From Hypsibius dujardini (taxonomy: Eukaryota; Tardigrada; Eutardigrada; Parachela; Hypsibiidae), in the NCBI GenBank assembly GCA_001579985.1, contig LRSR01000415.1, forward strand, positions 1 through 64,000: a stretch of DNA of 64,000 nt, given 5' to 3'. A program made the translations under genes and the position numbers. Under the pieces are notes generated by a model. The model did no database searches. It saw nothing but the letters and a program-made list of their open reading frames with translations, and was not told the origin of the DNA. This document shows, in pieces, positions 42,070 to 55,370 of the stretch (its first letter is position 1; every line of letters begins with the position of its first letter).

Positions 42070-42716
42070 CTGACAAAGGGATTTTATAGATTGACTTTCA
42101 CTTAATTAATTATTCACAAATTTTACCGTGTTCCTTTCGCTCCTGCTAGCTCTCCACTGGTAGCCTCTGCAAGATTGCCGGAAGCTACCAACAGCGAGCG
42201 ACGCATCCGGGGATGTGACCTTTCGTGGCTGACCTGCCCTTCAGATCGGGTGGGGGACGAGACTATAGTTAACATCGTCTACAGCTGTGCCGAGGTTACT
42301 TTGTGAGTCATTGTTTGGGTTTTGGCATGCCGTGTGGGACAAATCATAATTTTAATGTTTCCAATTGCACCCTGGAGCTTTCCCAAGGATTATTAAAGTT
42401 ATTATTGACACCAACATTCACAAATGAATAACTGATAATATTTGTTATTTTGTGGCACAGTTGTTGTTTTCAAGAAACCGGTCAACGGCGTCTAGGAGAA
42501 AATAAGAAGTCAGATATCCCACTCGGTTTGCTGAAATCCAAACAACGACTCACAAAGTAACTTCAGCACATCTGTAAGAGATAAGCATGTATGTAACTGT
42601 TTGTCTGGAAATCAGCCTATTGCTCCAAATTCAGTTGCGATGAATGTCATCTGTTCTGGCGGCTCAATAAAAGCGACGAGTACGTAATATACAGTACCAG
42701 TGATATACCAAGTACT

Positions 42717-42805
42717 TGTAATGCCGCGTGGAAATGGTGGGAGCGGCGTTCGCTTCATGCTAGGGAACATCATTCAAAACGAACGCTGCTCCACGCGGCA
42801 TTACA
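42717..42805. repeat. Hairpin-forming inverted repeat
   Basis: TGTAATGCCGCGTGG (42717-42731) is perfectly inverted at 42791-42805. Inside it, gagcggcgttcg (42741-42752) is inverted with one mismatch at 42780-42791. It looks like a tiny hairpin transposon. Confidence 0.75.
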
Positions 42806-44119
42806 GTAATACACTGTACCAAGTGAGCTGGGTAATGCTTTTCCCGCTGTAGCAAATTTAAATATCACAGGGAGAAGTGCTCCGGACCAGACGCTATGGA
42901 CTTTTTTTCTGTAATTCCGGCAAGATTCTAGTTCGAACGTTTGAAAAGCTAAATTTTTTGGAATCTATTTTCAAAACATCTAATGTGGGTGGGCTTGTTT
43001 AATATTAAAATAGAGAACCAAATGTTTATATGCGAATAGTAGGGATGCAAATTGGTGCTTGTTATGATGTGTCTATTAGCGCGCAACTGTTAGGGTATGA
43101 AACGCACCCGGAGACAAATTCAGAATTGGGTTATGCCGGTATACTAGTTGTCTGGATACGAAATGTCTGGGTACCGAAAATGCTCTGCGCCTCTTTCGAT
43201 ATGAATCGTATACCTTTAATTGCGAAAAGTTTACCGATACCCGACATTAATCATCATGATCACGCAACATTAAGTCGTATAGACATTTACGGAGCTTATC
43301 ATGGTTTGCAATCACATCATGCTTCAACTTACCGCAATAACCATGTGACGGATGACCTTCAGTGAATTCTTAATTCACCGTTGCAGTAAAAACGACAAGT
43401 ATACCGTGGTATACTCTTTAACTGGAAATAATTAACTATCGCTCGTTTATGACCCGTACTACTAGGAGCTCGCCTGTCATACTAGTTTGGGGAGTTAAGT
43501 TGTGTCGGTCGTGGATGGATGATTTGCTACGCAGTCGCAATTTCTTGTCTATCAGAGTAGTTGTTATTTCCTAACTGAACTCTATCCCGGTCAGCATCGA
43601 AATGTTAAATGCCATTAGTTTTAGACTGGGATATAGAAACAGATGTTTCGGCTCGAGCTTATAAGTTGGGCTCATGTTCAGGGAATACGTAAAGTCTTTG
43701 TAAAGTGTAAAGCATTTTATTGATAACATTCGAAAGTCAAGAAATTCACCTACCGACTAATCCAATTTTGTAGGGTCAGGCTCATAATTTGAAAGTTTCT
43801 GAAGCTCTTTCTCAAGTTTCTCAAGTTTTTGGACTCTGTCAGAGCTCGTCAGTATTTTTTTTACCCCCTGAATTTCAAAACGCTGATGTCAGCGTCGTTG
43901 GAACCCCCTTTGCGTCAAAGTCATTGTAAACCGACGGCATCTTCGCCTAAAATAGAAGATTTGCAATTCCAATGCGCTGGTGATGAAGGCATCAAGTAGA
44001 TGTAGCCCCCCCAAGTGACGTACCTGTTTTACTGGTGGAGCCATCGGAACCTCTTGCCAGTACTAGTATGATGCTCAAATGAAGGGAAGAATAGTGGCAT
44101 GCGGGTCTATAAAATTTTA

Positions 44120-44290
44120 CTGAAATACAAGTTTTTTTCAAACTCTCAGAATCAAGGAAATTTTGAGATTTACATTGCTGACGTAATCCAAGGACAGACC
44201 CCTACCTCCTATACGTCAAAGCTCGTCATCGATTGCTGACACGTACCTCCTAAATTCGCTGACATAATTGTTGAACGTTCCCTTATGTTT
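44120..44290. repeat. Interspersed repeat D, copy 1
   Basis: About 165 bp matching 49048-49200 in reverse complement, including tgctgacacgtacctcct and ggacagacccctacctcc. No coding potential. Confidence 0.7.
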
Positions 44291-46983
44291 AGCTAACTGC
44301 AGAGAAGGAGCTTCCAAAATTTGCAAATTTTAAATCCAATTCTACAAAGGGGGACTAGCTTTTATAATCGTTCGACAGAAAAAACTCTGGACTTTCGAAT
44401 GACATCAGTAAACTGTTTTATTCACACACTACATTTGCTTCCTTGGTGGGTTGACTTTACCTTCTCGGCAAGTGAGATTGCAAAACTGCACGCCTATTCA
44501 ATCAACAATCAATCAGCGCAATAGTTCAGACTGACGTCATTCATTTGGCGAACCTTAAAAGCTCTCCATCAAAAGTTTTTAATCTATTTATTTGTAACAG
44601 GATCTGAACTCTTGCTAGCACATTTTTGTTAATTATGAATAGTGAGACCCGTAGATGCACTTTCTACCGTCACCCCTCAAACGTGAGTAAACGTTCGTGA
44701 TGGATCCTGTAACTCAAACCGTTGTGTTTTTAGCTGTTTTAAATCATCTGCCTGCATCCGTGTTTCTGATGTTTTATTTTTAGAGGCCATAAGACAACGA
44801 TCCGCAACTAAAGTATATCGTGTTTATGTGAAAAATGACGTAAAATATTGGGCACACAAAGAGCGGCACTCTGTTAATGATCCACATGTGACGTTTTATT
44901 TCTAAGGTCATCAAAATAATATGCAAAAACGTTAGTTCGTTCGCTCCGACAATTTGCAACCGTTGATTGCAAAGGTGATTGTTGTTGAAGACCAAGTTGA
45001 AATTGACCTGGCCGAAATTTCAATTTCCACCACTTATCATTGCCTCGCATTAAGTGTCGCCAAAAAAAACAAAATTGTGAGAGATGTATCAAAACCACCA
45101 CCACCACCAACAACAACTACCAAAAGGGTACGGTCTATCCTGGACAACCCGATCAGAGCTTTAGAAAGCGGACTTACGCAAAAAATTATGGAGAGCAGTG
45201 ACGGATTAAGATTGACGCGGAGAGTAGGGCATGGCCTTTGGGGAAGGGCATTTCGCCCAGGGGATGCCCCCCCCCCGCCCCAGAAAAGTAGTAAAGGCCC
45301 CGTCGGTCCAACAGACACGGACTAATGTAACAACACCAACTGACCGTGTTCATCACATGATGCTTTATTGTCAATGTATCCGCACAGGGGTTCGTTCGGT
45401 GGCGGCCATTGAACTCCCAGCCAAGAGCTCGCTATATCTATTGTCTGCCGAAGTCGATAGGCATTTTGTTGTGATTTCTCCATGAAGACTTATAATGTCG
45501 CACACAAGGATTTTATACGGAACAAAGCCAGAGGGTGGACCAGGGGGTGAAAGGCAATCCAATCAAAACTCAATCTAAAGTTGGACCACCCAACTTAGGC
45601 CATTTAAAACCTGTTATGTAAGTTCGGATTTCCAGAGATCCCTAGGATTCCAAAATATTTGCAGAAAAAAATGTCACCCGAGATGATCAACGGACTTCTC
45701 GGAAGACAATAATCTTTAAATGCTTTTTTAAAACTCGATCCATAAGCTGCCGTAGGACAACCCTAATCAAACATACTTAAAGGGGGCAAACGCCCCACCC
45801 CTTCCCCCGCGCGCTCCATTTGCGCATCTGCTTGATGCATTTCTTGAATGTGTTCAATCTCACATATGCAGTCGTTGATTTTAGGCGTACATTGAACCAA
45901 AATCAACATAAATGCGACGCTGAAATTGAGGATTTTGAAAGCATTTCAGATTACTCCATTAGGTTTTTGATAAAATTTTTAGATCTTGCATTCTGGGGCT
46001 CCGGAAATAGGACTTTGTAGCTTAGCACGAATGGAAAGAATAAAGAGAAAAGAGAATATTACTACGGACTGTTCGGACTGTCAATACATAGACCACACCA
46101 TTAAATTATATAGTACAGAAGAGAGGAGACGAGAGAGAAACAAGGCGGCCAAAGGGCAATGGAATAATAATGAAAATAGCTGATGGAAGATGACAATTAA
46201 GATATAATGGACTAATAATGATAATGATAATAGCTACTCAATGATATACCTAGTCGCGACAACTTCACATCCCAACAATTTATGTATAATCTAGTCGAAT
46301 TTCGGACTGCATTTAGAACCTGAGTAATCCGTCAGAATGTCAGTCACGGGCTTCAAAAAGAAATTTACTAAAGGCTACAGGCAGATTATTCAGCGTATAT
46401 CTCTATCGGGTTCGGCAATGCTTTTGAGAAAAAGGAGAGAACACATTAATAAAAACATTGAAACGCCAGATTATCCCAAATTCTGTTGGCTACAAAATAA
46501 GTGCCCATCAATAGGTTCTAAAACTTATCGCGGCCTTGCCATGAATCTTTTTGTGGACCCCGGTGGAAATAATGCGTGGCCCCGTACAGCATTTTGTTAT
46601 TTATTTGCGTGACACTGAAACAAACCGCTCTTGCTCGGTATTCTTCCTTTTATAAAAACATCTGAAACATTTATTGTTAAGCTCTACGATTGGACTACCT
46701 TGAGCCACAAACTCGTTTTGATAACAGCATTGGTTTTTTATGGAGCCGTCAGTCATGACAACCCCTCAAACTTGCACAGATCGTGATATGGCGAGTCCGA
46801 ATTTTAAGATCAACTTCATCTTCTAGCAAGATTTAGTTTCTGCCTATTTTATTTTACATGATAACCCAATACCATAACAAATTCGAGATAGTGTCGTTAG
46901 TGTCGTTAGTAATGGCAAAGAAATAACGGTTTTAAATCTGTCTCAAAAGCATTGCAGAACCCGGTACAAAAGGCATTACCAAC

Positions 46984-49050
46984 CTGATCTCCGACGGCTT
47001 GAGCTTTGGAACCAAACAACAGTGGCACTCTTTCGCGGCACAATCTCAGCAGTTGCCGTGTGGCCGGGCTAGTTCTCCGCCGCATCACCTCCGCATCCAC
47101 CAAATCGGCCGAATAGACAAACAGGATGGATCTTGTTGTGTCTATAAAGCTGCCATGATAGATTTACTAGTACAGTACCTCGTCCGGAAGGCTTCGAAAA
47201 AGATCCGTCTGGTTGCCGAATCGCTCCGTCTGCAACGGCAAGTGTCCCATGCAGATGTAGACGTACTCGCCGTTAGTCATATGGCGAGCCGAGGCGGCAG
47301 CCTATAAGGCGGTGCAAATTATATATACCAGGCAAACGCTCTGGGTTGAATCACTACATGGGTTGAATCAGTCGGGTGGCGGAGGGCGCCGCAGGCGGTC
47401 TGTGTGAAACTGAATGAGTGTTGTTTACAATTTACACTCGTGGCGCCCTCCGCCACCCGACTGATTCAACCCATGTAGTGATTCAACCCAAAGCGTTTGC
47501 TTGGTACTGTATATACCGATTAAGAGATTTTTGCAGCTGTCGAGCATTAGTTTTTGACAGTTTTTCCCCCGTTAGAAATCATTTCTCAACGTTTCGCTTG
47601 CTCCCTGATACCTTTTTTAGCACTCTTTTTTACACACTTTTTTTCACATTTTATTGGCGGCCGCACTCTCTCTAGTACTTGTTTACGGTGCAAATTCACA
47701 TACATATTATAGGCGAATGCGAGATTTCTGACAGATGCCCGTAAAACAAACAATATTACTACGTCATCTATACCAAACTCACAGTTTACGTTTTCTGTCA
47801 TCCATATGCAGAACATACCGTTGAATATAACCAAAGTCGGGGCGGGGATAGGGTGTGACTGTTGATGTCAATTAAAGACGAGCTTATGTGCCCAGTCGTT
47901 ATTAATATTTTTTTGTAATACTTTCGATGCTCTTTGATCGGTCCATACATTTGCTTTCACAAATCTCCAATAAATCAGTACAAATGTGTCTTGAAAAAAA
48001 TCCTCATGCAACGGCACACTTTGCTTACCAGCAGAAGTCGAAGATAATTTGGTCGGCCAAGAAATATCGTACTACGTACTTGTACCAATACCTAATTTCA
48101 GTTTGCTCATACGCTTGCTCATACTCAGCTTGCTCAAAATTTCGAAAAAAATAACACCCCCCTCAAACCAAAGTTCGGCGCGCCACTGTTTTTCAGCAAC
48201 CTAAAGCTTACGTCGACTTGTTCGTTGGAATTGATGGAAGTAGAGCAGTGTAGCCTACCTGTGGGCTTTCAATCTGGATGGATGATATCACTCGATATTC
48301 CACCGTGAACCCAAGAACGGCCGTAAACGTTTTCTCGAGCTGATAATAGAGCTGCCAGAAAATATTGGCTGAATCCTAGTCATACACCACTGAAACGGTA
48401 CTCAAATAAGAATGCTTCACGAGGCTAACGAATGTGTTGCACATGCTAGGATTCGAACGGTAGTTTTTAACGAAGACCGGAGCGCTGGAAGCGTGCACAG
48501 GGTATTCGAGAAGCCCATCCTACATCAGGATCGGTTATCAAACCATTTGCAAACACTGCATGACTCGAAGAGTTGCGCTGAATTTGTATTGGACAATACG
48601 TTGCAAAGTAAAGAATGTTAAACAAAGCCGCCGACCGATGGGGAGTGCTATAGTCCGATGAGCCTAGGATAATAAGAATGTAACGTAAACGCAGGCACAA
48701 ACGCAGACGCGGACACAGACACAGACATTCAGAGTGTACTCATACACGTGACAACTACGTAAGGTCGAAAACAAATTCGCACCTGCTGACATTACGACAG
48801 CTATTCCGTGTGGATCGCGTTTTTTTGTGTAATACCAGTCACTGATTAAAAACGAACTGTCCGCAATAGCGGTGCTGGACTGTCATCTTCCTGATTGTAG
48901 ACGAAGGTGATGGAGAAGTTGAATATTCCGGCACAGCGACGGTTAACTTCTTCCACTGTCATTTGTTAAGCTGGTCCGCTGAAGTCGAGCGCGTCGTTGC
49001 CATTTTTCGTACTAAGATACCCGGGGCAGACTAACTCCATCTGGATAAGG
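46984..49050 (-). pseudogene. Degenerate natriuretic-peptide-receptor-like locus
   Basis: Receptor-like exons appear on the minus strand in the same order as in the gene at 13395-16797. An exon 1 relative lies at about 49050-48840 (MELVCPGYLST, EEVNRRCAGIFNFS) with in-frame stops. An exon 3 relative lies at about 48380-48259 (YQLEKTF, GFTVEYRVI). An exon 5 relative lies at 47301-47179 (HMTNGEYVYICMG, 41 codons, same phase and donor). An exon 6 relative ends at 46984 (RQLLRLCRERVPLLFGS). The last two do not join in phase at any acceptor I can see. A hairpin repeat and repeat D lie within or beside it. The stops and phase clash make it most likely a pseudogene. Confidence 0.55.
47321..47514. 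mobile_element. Near-perfect 194-bp hairpin element
   Basis: A 48-bp arm (47343-47390, starting GGGTTGAATCACTACATGGG) is perfectly inverted at 47442-47489 around a 51-base loop. Weaker pairing extends both arms to about 70 bp (gcaaacgct against agcgtttgc, ending in tatata). It is typical of a foldback or hairpin MITE inserted next to the exon 5 relative of the degenerate receptor. Confidence 0.8.
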
Positions 49051-49200
49051 GGTCATTCAACAATTATGTCATCAAATTTAGGGGGTACGTGTCAGCAATC
49101 GATGACGAGCTCTTACGTATAGGGTGTGGGGGTCTGTCCTTGGATTACGTCAACAATTCCAAATCTCAAAATGTTCTTGATTCTGAGAGTTTGAAAGGAA
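49048..49200. repeat. Interspersed repeat D, copy 2 (inverted)
   Basis: Reverse complement of 44120-44290, sharing aggaggtacgtgtcagca-like and gggtctgtccttggatt stretches. The short ORF across it is incidental. Confidence 0.7.
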
Positions 49201-49532
49201 AAGCTTCCAGATTTTTCATAAATACTGCGAAAACAAAATTGTGCTGCTCAATTATATTGCGAATGCGTGCAGGCGCATATAGTAAAAATAGATCAAAATC
49301 TAATTTCTTTCAACAGGGATTGATTTCAGCAAACAAGTGATTTACGGAAATAACAAGCGAATTTGTTCCGCACATGATGCTCAGCAGAAAATGCTTTCAT
49401 ACTTGTACAACCAACAGTGATCATAAAGGTCAACTAAAGCAACACATAAATTTATTATTTATTTTTCATAACTGACATCATAAAATCGTAAAATCGTAAC
49501 TGATTTATCGATGTGCACTAATGTACTGGGGT

Positions 49533-49661
49533 GCCACGATTATAACGGTCGGTTAAGCCCCGCCTCCGTCACACGCGCCTGTCATGAGTTGGCACACTCA
49601 GCCAACACGCACAGGCCGACTGCGCTTCACTGATGTAAAAACCGACCGTTATAATCGTGGC
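49533..49661. mobile_element. 129-bp MITE with perfect 22-bp terminal inverted repeats
   Basis: Left end GCCACGATTATAACGGTC (49533 onward, 22 bp in all) is exactly inverted at 49640-49661. The interior of about 85 bp is non-coding. Confidence 0.8.
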
Positions 49662-50990
49662 AGCACACTAATTATTTTGATGCTGCCCCTTCAATTTTAA
49701 TTGGCAACCTATAAGCCTGACTGACCATTTGTAATTTACGCTTGTATTTTGTGAGAACTGCTCAAACCCACACAGTGCTTTGAATAATCAATGATGATTA
49801 TTCTATAATTTTCAATAATTCTGCAATGCTACTAATATTACGGGCAAATATTGGGCAGAATCTTTTCCAAAGGCACAACCTTTCTTTTGAAGTGCAACCG
49901 GTTAGTCCGGAGAACGGACAGTCATTTGTAGGTAATTAGTCTGCCAGGTGGATGGTTTGATCTGAATATGGGTGGCCCGTCCGAATGTTAAAGGGTCTAT
50001 CCCGAAGGTTGAAGGTCCACTAGAACGGTTTACAATCTGTCCGAGAGGTGGACAAGGTGGGGAGTCAGCCCGAAATTAGACAGTTTATTCGGATTTTCGT
50101 ATACCTGTATCCAAATTCCCAATTCCCAACACCCAATTCCCAGTCATGGCCTAGTAATACCACCTCGTATGCCCAGTTGTAGCCTCCACACACGCAATAC
50201 ACAAGAAGCATGATCATTTTTTTCTTTGAACAGGGTTCTTTTGCAGCTGTTGTCAAGAACACGTGACCGAAAAGGTTTTCTGGGCATAAAGGTACGAGAC
50301 TGTCCCGGTGGTGATGGGTCGCGCGAATTACTCCATTCTTCCACCCAATTCCTTCATTGACACTCGGCGATTCGCTTCATCTGAAACTGCTTGCTAGGAG
50401 ATCATGGAGACTTACCAGAAACACCACTCTACAAACGCTCCTTCCAGTGAACGTTTGATCATCACTACCTGTACTTACCGGTGAAATTGAGACCGGGGAG
50501 GACGAATCTATGTCGCTTATCTAGTACTATACTCAACGGCAACGAGCGAAGAAGCACAACTGCAATTCCTTCAATATACGACTGGCTTGTCAAGCAATCC
50601 ATGTGCAAGGACAAAAATAACATAATGTTTATCCCCGTTGGGGTTGCAAGTGATTACATTTAAATATTCAGCTTTGATGGTTACAGGTACAAATGTTAAC
50701 AATATAGTGTAATTGTAGACATAATTTTATGGGGTACGGTAGAACAATGGGTAAACCTATCGGCTGCCAGAATAGCAGAAGAAAAAAGCCACTAACCAAT
50801 AATTCGCACTTACAAATGGAGGACAATAATATACACATAAATCTGGTCCTGGACCTACGGAGCGAATATAGTGTTGCCAGCTGTCACAGCATTAAAAAAC
50901 TCACAATCAAGTTGACTTATAAACTGGACAGCTCTGAGTGATGGCTCTCATCAAAAGGAGTGGGAATTTCTGCTTAAATTGTTTTCCAAG
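49662..50990. other. No gene recognised
   Basis: The part at 49895-50100 has decayed short phrases with inverted relatives (gtccgaatgttaaaggg, cccgaaggttgaaggtcc), like family C. The remainder up to the dynamin stop at 50991 may include its 3' UTR on the minus strand. No clear poly(A) signal was found. Confidence 0.5.
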
Positions 50991-53900
50991 TTATTCAATG
51001 GCCAGCTCCTTAACGATGACAATTGCTTCGTTCAGCTGGTCACGCCGAGCTGTCAGTTCCCGTCGAATCGCAGCTGTGTCTTCCGACTCTTTGAGCAGCG
51101 GCTCATACACCTCCCTGGGCTGGAGTGTGGTCATAAGGATATTTTCAATGTTATCCTGTTGAGCAAGGGGGACCAATGTGTGGGCAGTAATCTTTGCTTT
51201 TATTAAGTAATCAGAAGGGAAAATCTTCACTGACCTTGACTTCGTTTACGAGAAACCGCACGATGATTTTGGGAACACTGTCTCTGACGATGCCCCGAAT
51301 GATATCGAAGTACTCAGCCACCAGAAGCATGATTTTTTGGCAGTCCAGTTTCTCTTTCTCACCCATCTGATTCTTATCCTCAGGGTCGCAATTCTGATAA
51401 GGAAAAACATGTTCACTCATTACCTCACTAGCGCATAGGTGCAAGGTTTATGAAACTACCCAAAATGAAGAAAAGTAGGCTTATGCCATTCGCTAGATTT
51501 ATAGTTAATGCAATCGCATTTATCCCTGGGATTAGATTGACTCACGGATGAATATTTGCCCTCTTTATCATCCACGTCATCCTCTTCATCCTCCTCCTCC
51601 TCCTCCTCCTCCTCCTCCTTTTCGTCATTATTACCTCCAGGGCCAATATGAATTGGCTTATGTTTGCTAGGTAGTTGCAAAGCCTCCGCACGTGTTCTGG
51701 CAGCCCTGAACGCCTCATGTTTGACGTTGATGTAGTCCAGCTGCATGAGAACACTATGCTCGACCATTTCGCGAGATTTGGCTTGTCGTTGGCCTAGAAA
51801 CTCGGCGACGGTGTCCGTGATTTTTTCATGTAGAGCGGGATACCTTCGTCGGACATCCTATAGAAAATTAACTGGCCGAATTTGGAAGAAATATTAACTA
51901 ATTTAGGTGGCATACCTTGATGCTCATGGTCGCGGCCCGATCCCGAATAGTGAGCATTTCCTTATGAGCCAGTTGGACGCAATTCACACTCTCGTCCTTC
52001 ATTCGGAGTATCTCGTTTCTCACAAGAACTCTAAATGCCTTGGTGCTGAGGAACATTTGTGGCTCAAGACCCTGTAGTCGACAGGAATGTAAGTATCACG
52101 CTCGATAGATGCTTAGTTGTGTTAAGCGACCTTACACCACAGTTCTGTATCTGTGTCCACACTTGCTGTGGGGAAACGTTGCTCAGTGGAACTATTTTAT
52201 CCAGATTACGCCAATAAGTATTATTGAAGAGTCTCTCCAGACACACACCCCCGGCCAGTTTGTCCGAGCCTTGGTCGACATCGCCGTCAACACTCTTAAT
52301 CAGCGCTTTGCAGAACCTATTGATAAATTTGGCCAGGAGAGGGAACTGCCAATGCTCATGGTTTGATCCGTCGTCAGCAGGGAGGTCGTCTTCCCTCAGC
52401 GCAGCCAATTCCTCCTCGCATGAAGCGACCGATATGTCGAGCTCGCGTCTTAATTCAGGTAGGTGGTCCCTGATGTGGGCTCGAAAAACCTGCGATTCGC
52501 GTCAAGTGGATAATTGATTGACAAATGAAACTTCATAGGCTTATCTTACGCTAGTCAAATGAGAAACAAGTTTGTCTCTGCCGTGGAGTTTGGAAAGCTG
52601 TCGGTAAGAAGGCCGTTGTCGAAAGAATTCATCCTCCAACTCCGCAGCAGTCCGTGGTCCTTGTTGAGTCGAACCATACTCCTCGAAATCCTGAATAATG
52701 ATTAGCATTCCGCAAAACTAGACATTTCGAGATAGAGCCCCCATTAATATACCACGTACAGGCACAAATCCGTTGGGATGATTGGTGTGGCCTGTCTGAT
52801 TGATGATCCCGAAAACGCGACGCACATTCAGAATTCGTCCGACTTCCACACCGTTGAGTCGGTCAGTGATGTCGACCCGTCGATCCACCAGATCCAGCTT
52901 TGTCAACACACAAAATGTGCGTTTACCTACAAGTTGCATTTCAAAACTTACCGAACTGGCGTAGATGTAGCAGGTCGAAACGTTTTGACCTCATAGGTTC
53001 GACATATCATTATCAACAGTCTTGTTATAACTTAGCCGGCATACCTTCGGGGTCCACCTTTTTCGCTTCGCGCAATGCTTTCGACATGACGACATCGCTT
53101 CCTGCCTGGTGCACAGCCAAAATGATTGCGGTCGGATTAGCGATATAGTGCCTAATCATTCGATTCACGTCTTCCCTCATTTTCTCCGGTGCGCCCTCGC
53201 TAACATTCTACAATGTGAAAAGAACAAGTTCTTTCACAGACATTTTCAAATCCATAATCCAACAAATTCCTAATCCGTTTGCAGGTACCTCAATCATTCC
53301 CGGAAGATCAATCAGCGTTAAATTCGGAACTCGGGGGGATTGTATGTTGACTGTGATGAGGTTCTCCACTATACCCTGTCGGCATCCACGAGAAGAGCAA
53401 AGTATTACCGTCACTTGACAAGGTTCAATGCTCTGGGTGTCTCTCAGACCTCAAGAACTCCTACCGTTCGGCCTCCGGTAAGTTCTCGCGTAGCGTCCTG
53501 AATGGCTGGAGCTATGTGTCGGAAATCGTGGAGCCGTTTCGTATGGGTGACAGGGGCCGCGCGCTCCAATCCACCGAGCACTCCGGTGTCGTACGAGACG
53601 GATATGTTTTCGACTGGGTCGCAACCTACGAGCGAAAACGTCTCTTGTGTGACAATTTGATTCCAAATCCAAATGTCAGACTCGCCCCGTTTCCCCTGTT
53701 TTCACATCTCTGAACCCCAAAGGGGTAATGGACGGGGAGGCACTACGGGACTATACGAAAATAAATATTCTGGCTATGTACCAATGGGCTCAATTGAACT
53801 GTTCATCGATAGTTCTAATCCTATTGTCAAGTTGGTCACTGAACGATCTGTTATTCAAGCTCAAACTCGGTAGGATTTATTGTACACATTTGTACACATG

Positions 53901-54304
53901 TGGCCCAATCGCTTGCGGATTTTACACTGGTATTCCGCTAATATCGTCCTGCAGGCATTGTGACCAGATGTGTAGAAATACATGCACATTACCGTTTTCG
54001 GCGTGCGTTGTCCGCATGAATAGTTTGATTGGGGTCCTCGTCACGCATCCTTCGCCCCTGGGCAGGAAAGGGTGACCAACGATGCTCTCCAGAACGGAAC
54101 TCTTGCCATCGCTCTGTTAAAAAATGGTACGTCACACGCAATGATGATGCTTTTTTTAAATTACGCTGCATAGTTGCTGATAACTTTACTCTACAATTTG
54201 CATACCTGGGCACCAACCACTACAATTAGCGGCAACGGCAGGTCGGTTCCAATTGATTCAACGATCGATTGGAGTCGGCCAAAGTCGTCGACGTATTTAT
54301 CCAT
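50991..54304 (-). CDS. Dynamin-family large GTPase, complete, 12 exons, about 712 aa
   Basis: A large GTPase of the dynamin superfamily, which assembles on membranes to constrict or divide them. Minus-strand exons: 54304-54206, 54113-53993, 53643-53465, 53375-53289, 53207-53045, 52926-52760, 52690-52550, 52489-52136, 52071-51916, 51857-51546, 51393-51235, 51191-50991. All phases agree, although the exon 3 acceptor (CAAG, 53644) is a weak choice. G motifs: P-loop GAQSDGKSS (31-39), switch Thr58, DLPG (156-159), TKLD (225-228). The stalk follows, including a dynamin-type [13 protein letters not shown] segment. An acidic run (EEEE...DEEDD, near 563-588) stands where Drp1 has its variable insert. 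The C-terminal GTPase effector domain (594-712) contains [15 protein letters not shown]. There is no PH or proline-rich domain, so the layout is like Drp1 or Mx rather than classical dynamin. Its partial twin starts at 62619 on the other strand. Confidence 0.9.
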
Positions 54305-55370
54305 ATCCGGTAATGTGCTTCTAATTCGTCGGATTAGCGTGAATGACAAAAATGCCTGCTTCTTGGAGATGCCTCAACCTATTATATATACTAACTGGTG
54401 ATGGTTATTAATACTCGTCTTTCACATTAGAACTGTTGAGAATTCGGTAGAGTCCATTTCCTATTTAAACGAAATATTTCAAGTGTCGTGCTGGAGCACT
54501 CTCATTCATAAGCATATGAATTATCAGCTGGATTTCTTATCATACTTGTTGATAACCTTTCTGACTCAGCAACGCTGTTTGGATTGGTGCATTCGGCATT
54601 AGAGCAGGGTGGAAGCCGCAACTAAATAAACATAACCACTCATCCAGTACAATCGTCATTGTCTGTTGAGGTCATAATCAACCGACTTCGTCATATGTGG
54701 TTAATAATTCAAGGTGTGGAGTTATGTTTGCGCGATCGTGCGGTTAACCATTCAATCCATGCAATGATTAAGAAGTATATTTGCTAAGCCGCGCCGTGTG
54801 ACTCTCGCACTGCGCTGATATACAGTGTGTCTTGATAAGGCATGCATAATATTACTACCCTGGGGAGGGGTGGGGGAGCGAAATATTGAGTTCTTACAGC
54901 TAGTGTAACAAAATAAGACACTAAACTATGCACAAGAATGTCACACCACAAGTTAGATCGTAGAACACTTGAACACGCACAAGAATCGGGAGCTAAACGT
55001 AAGCTCACTGAATAAGCATACGCTCGTGGTTTAGTTGTTTGACAACGAGGGCTAATCATGACTTGGTCACTAAGGCGCAGACAATAAGATAAATGACTTA
55101 CCATAATTCAATTAGAAGTGGGCTCGAAGCGCAATCCTAGGCTACACAAGCTAATTGGTTATCGGTATAGCATCACAAGACGCCTAAAAGGTGTCCTTAG
55201 AAGGTATTGTATGGTAATCTATTATTTTTGTAGAAAAAGTTATGTATTTGATTCAATTTTATCTGATATTATTCTCCAGCATTACGAAATGCACTTTGCA
55301 TCTTTACATCACACTTTCACTTCAGAAACTTCACTTCTCAATCCCAGCTTTACAGCTATACGGCATTTTC
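52906..55370. repeat. Left arm of a large inverted duplication
   Basis: This stretch matches 61540-64000 in reverse complement. It covers dynamin exons 1-5, the start of exon 6, their introns and about 1 kb upstream of the start codon. Exons differ by scattered substitutions, upstream DNA by more substitutions and small indels. The arm may continue below 52906, because its partner is cut by the window edge. Outside the arms similarity stops near 55370 and 61540. Confidence 0.9.

Larger units (their letters stand above)
42070..46983. other. Gene-poor region
   Basis: Host sequence resumes at 42070. I find two repeats (listed separately), phrase-repeat-like sequence near 43130-43200 and only short, unsupported open frames. 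A 125-bp open piece at about 42175-42303 (CDLSWLTCPSDRVGDE) is a possible lone exon of unknown family. Confidence 0.5.

Noticed and set aside
43030-43365. 111-aa frame after the retrotransposon
   Set aside because: It includes phrase-repeat sequence related to family C. No domain or splice support.
46337-46612. 91-aa plus-strand frame
   Set aside because: A mildly basic frame without recognisable motif, repeat or neighbouring exon. It could be chance in AT-rich DNA.
53208-53414. 68-aa minus-strand frame and its inverted twin at 63243-63698 as separate genes
   Set aside because: Each runs through dynamin exon 4 plus its flanking introns. The spliced model explains the conserved part.
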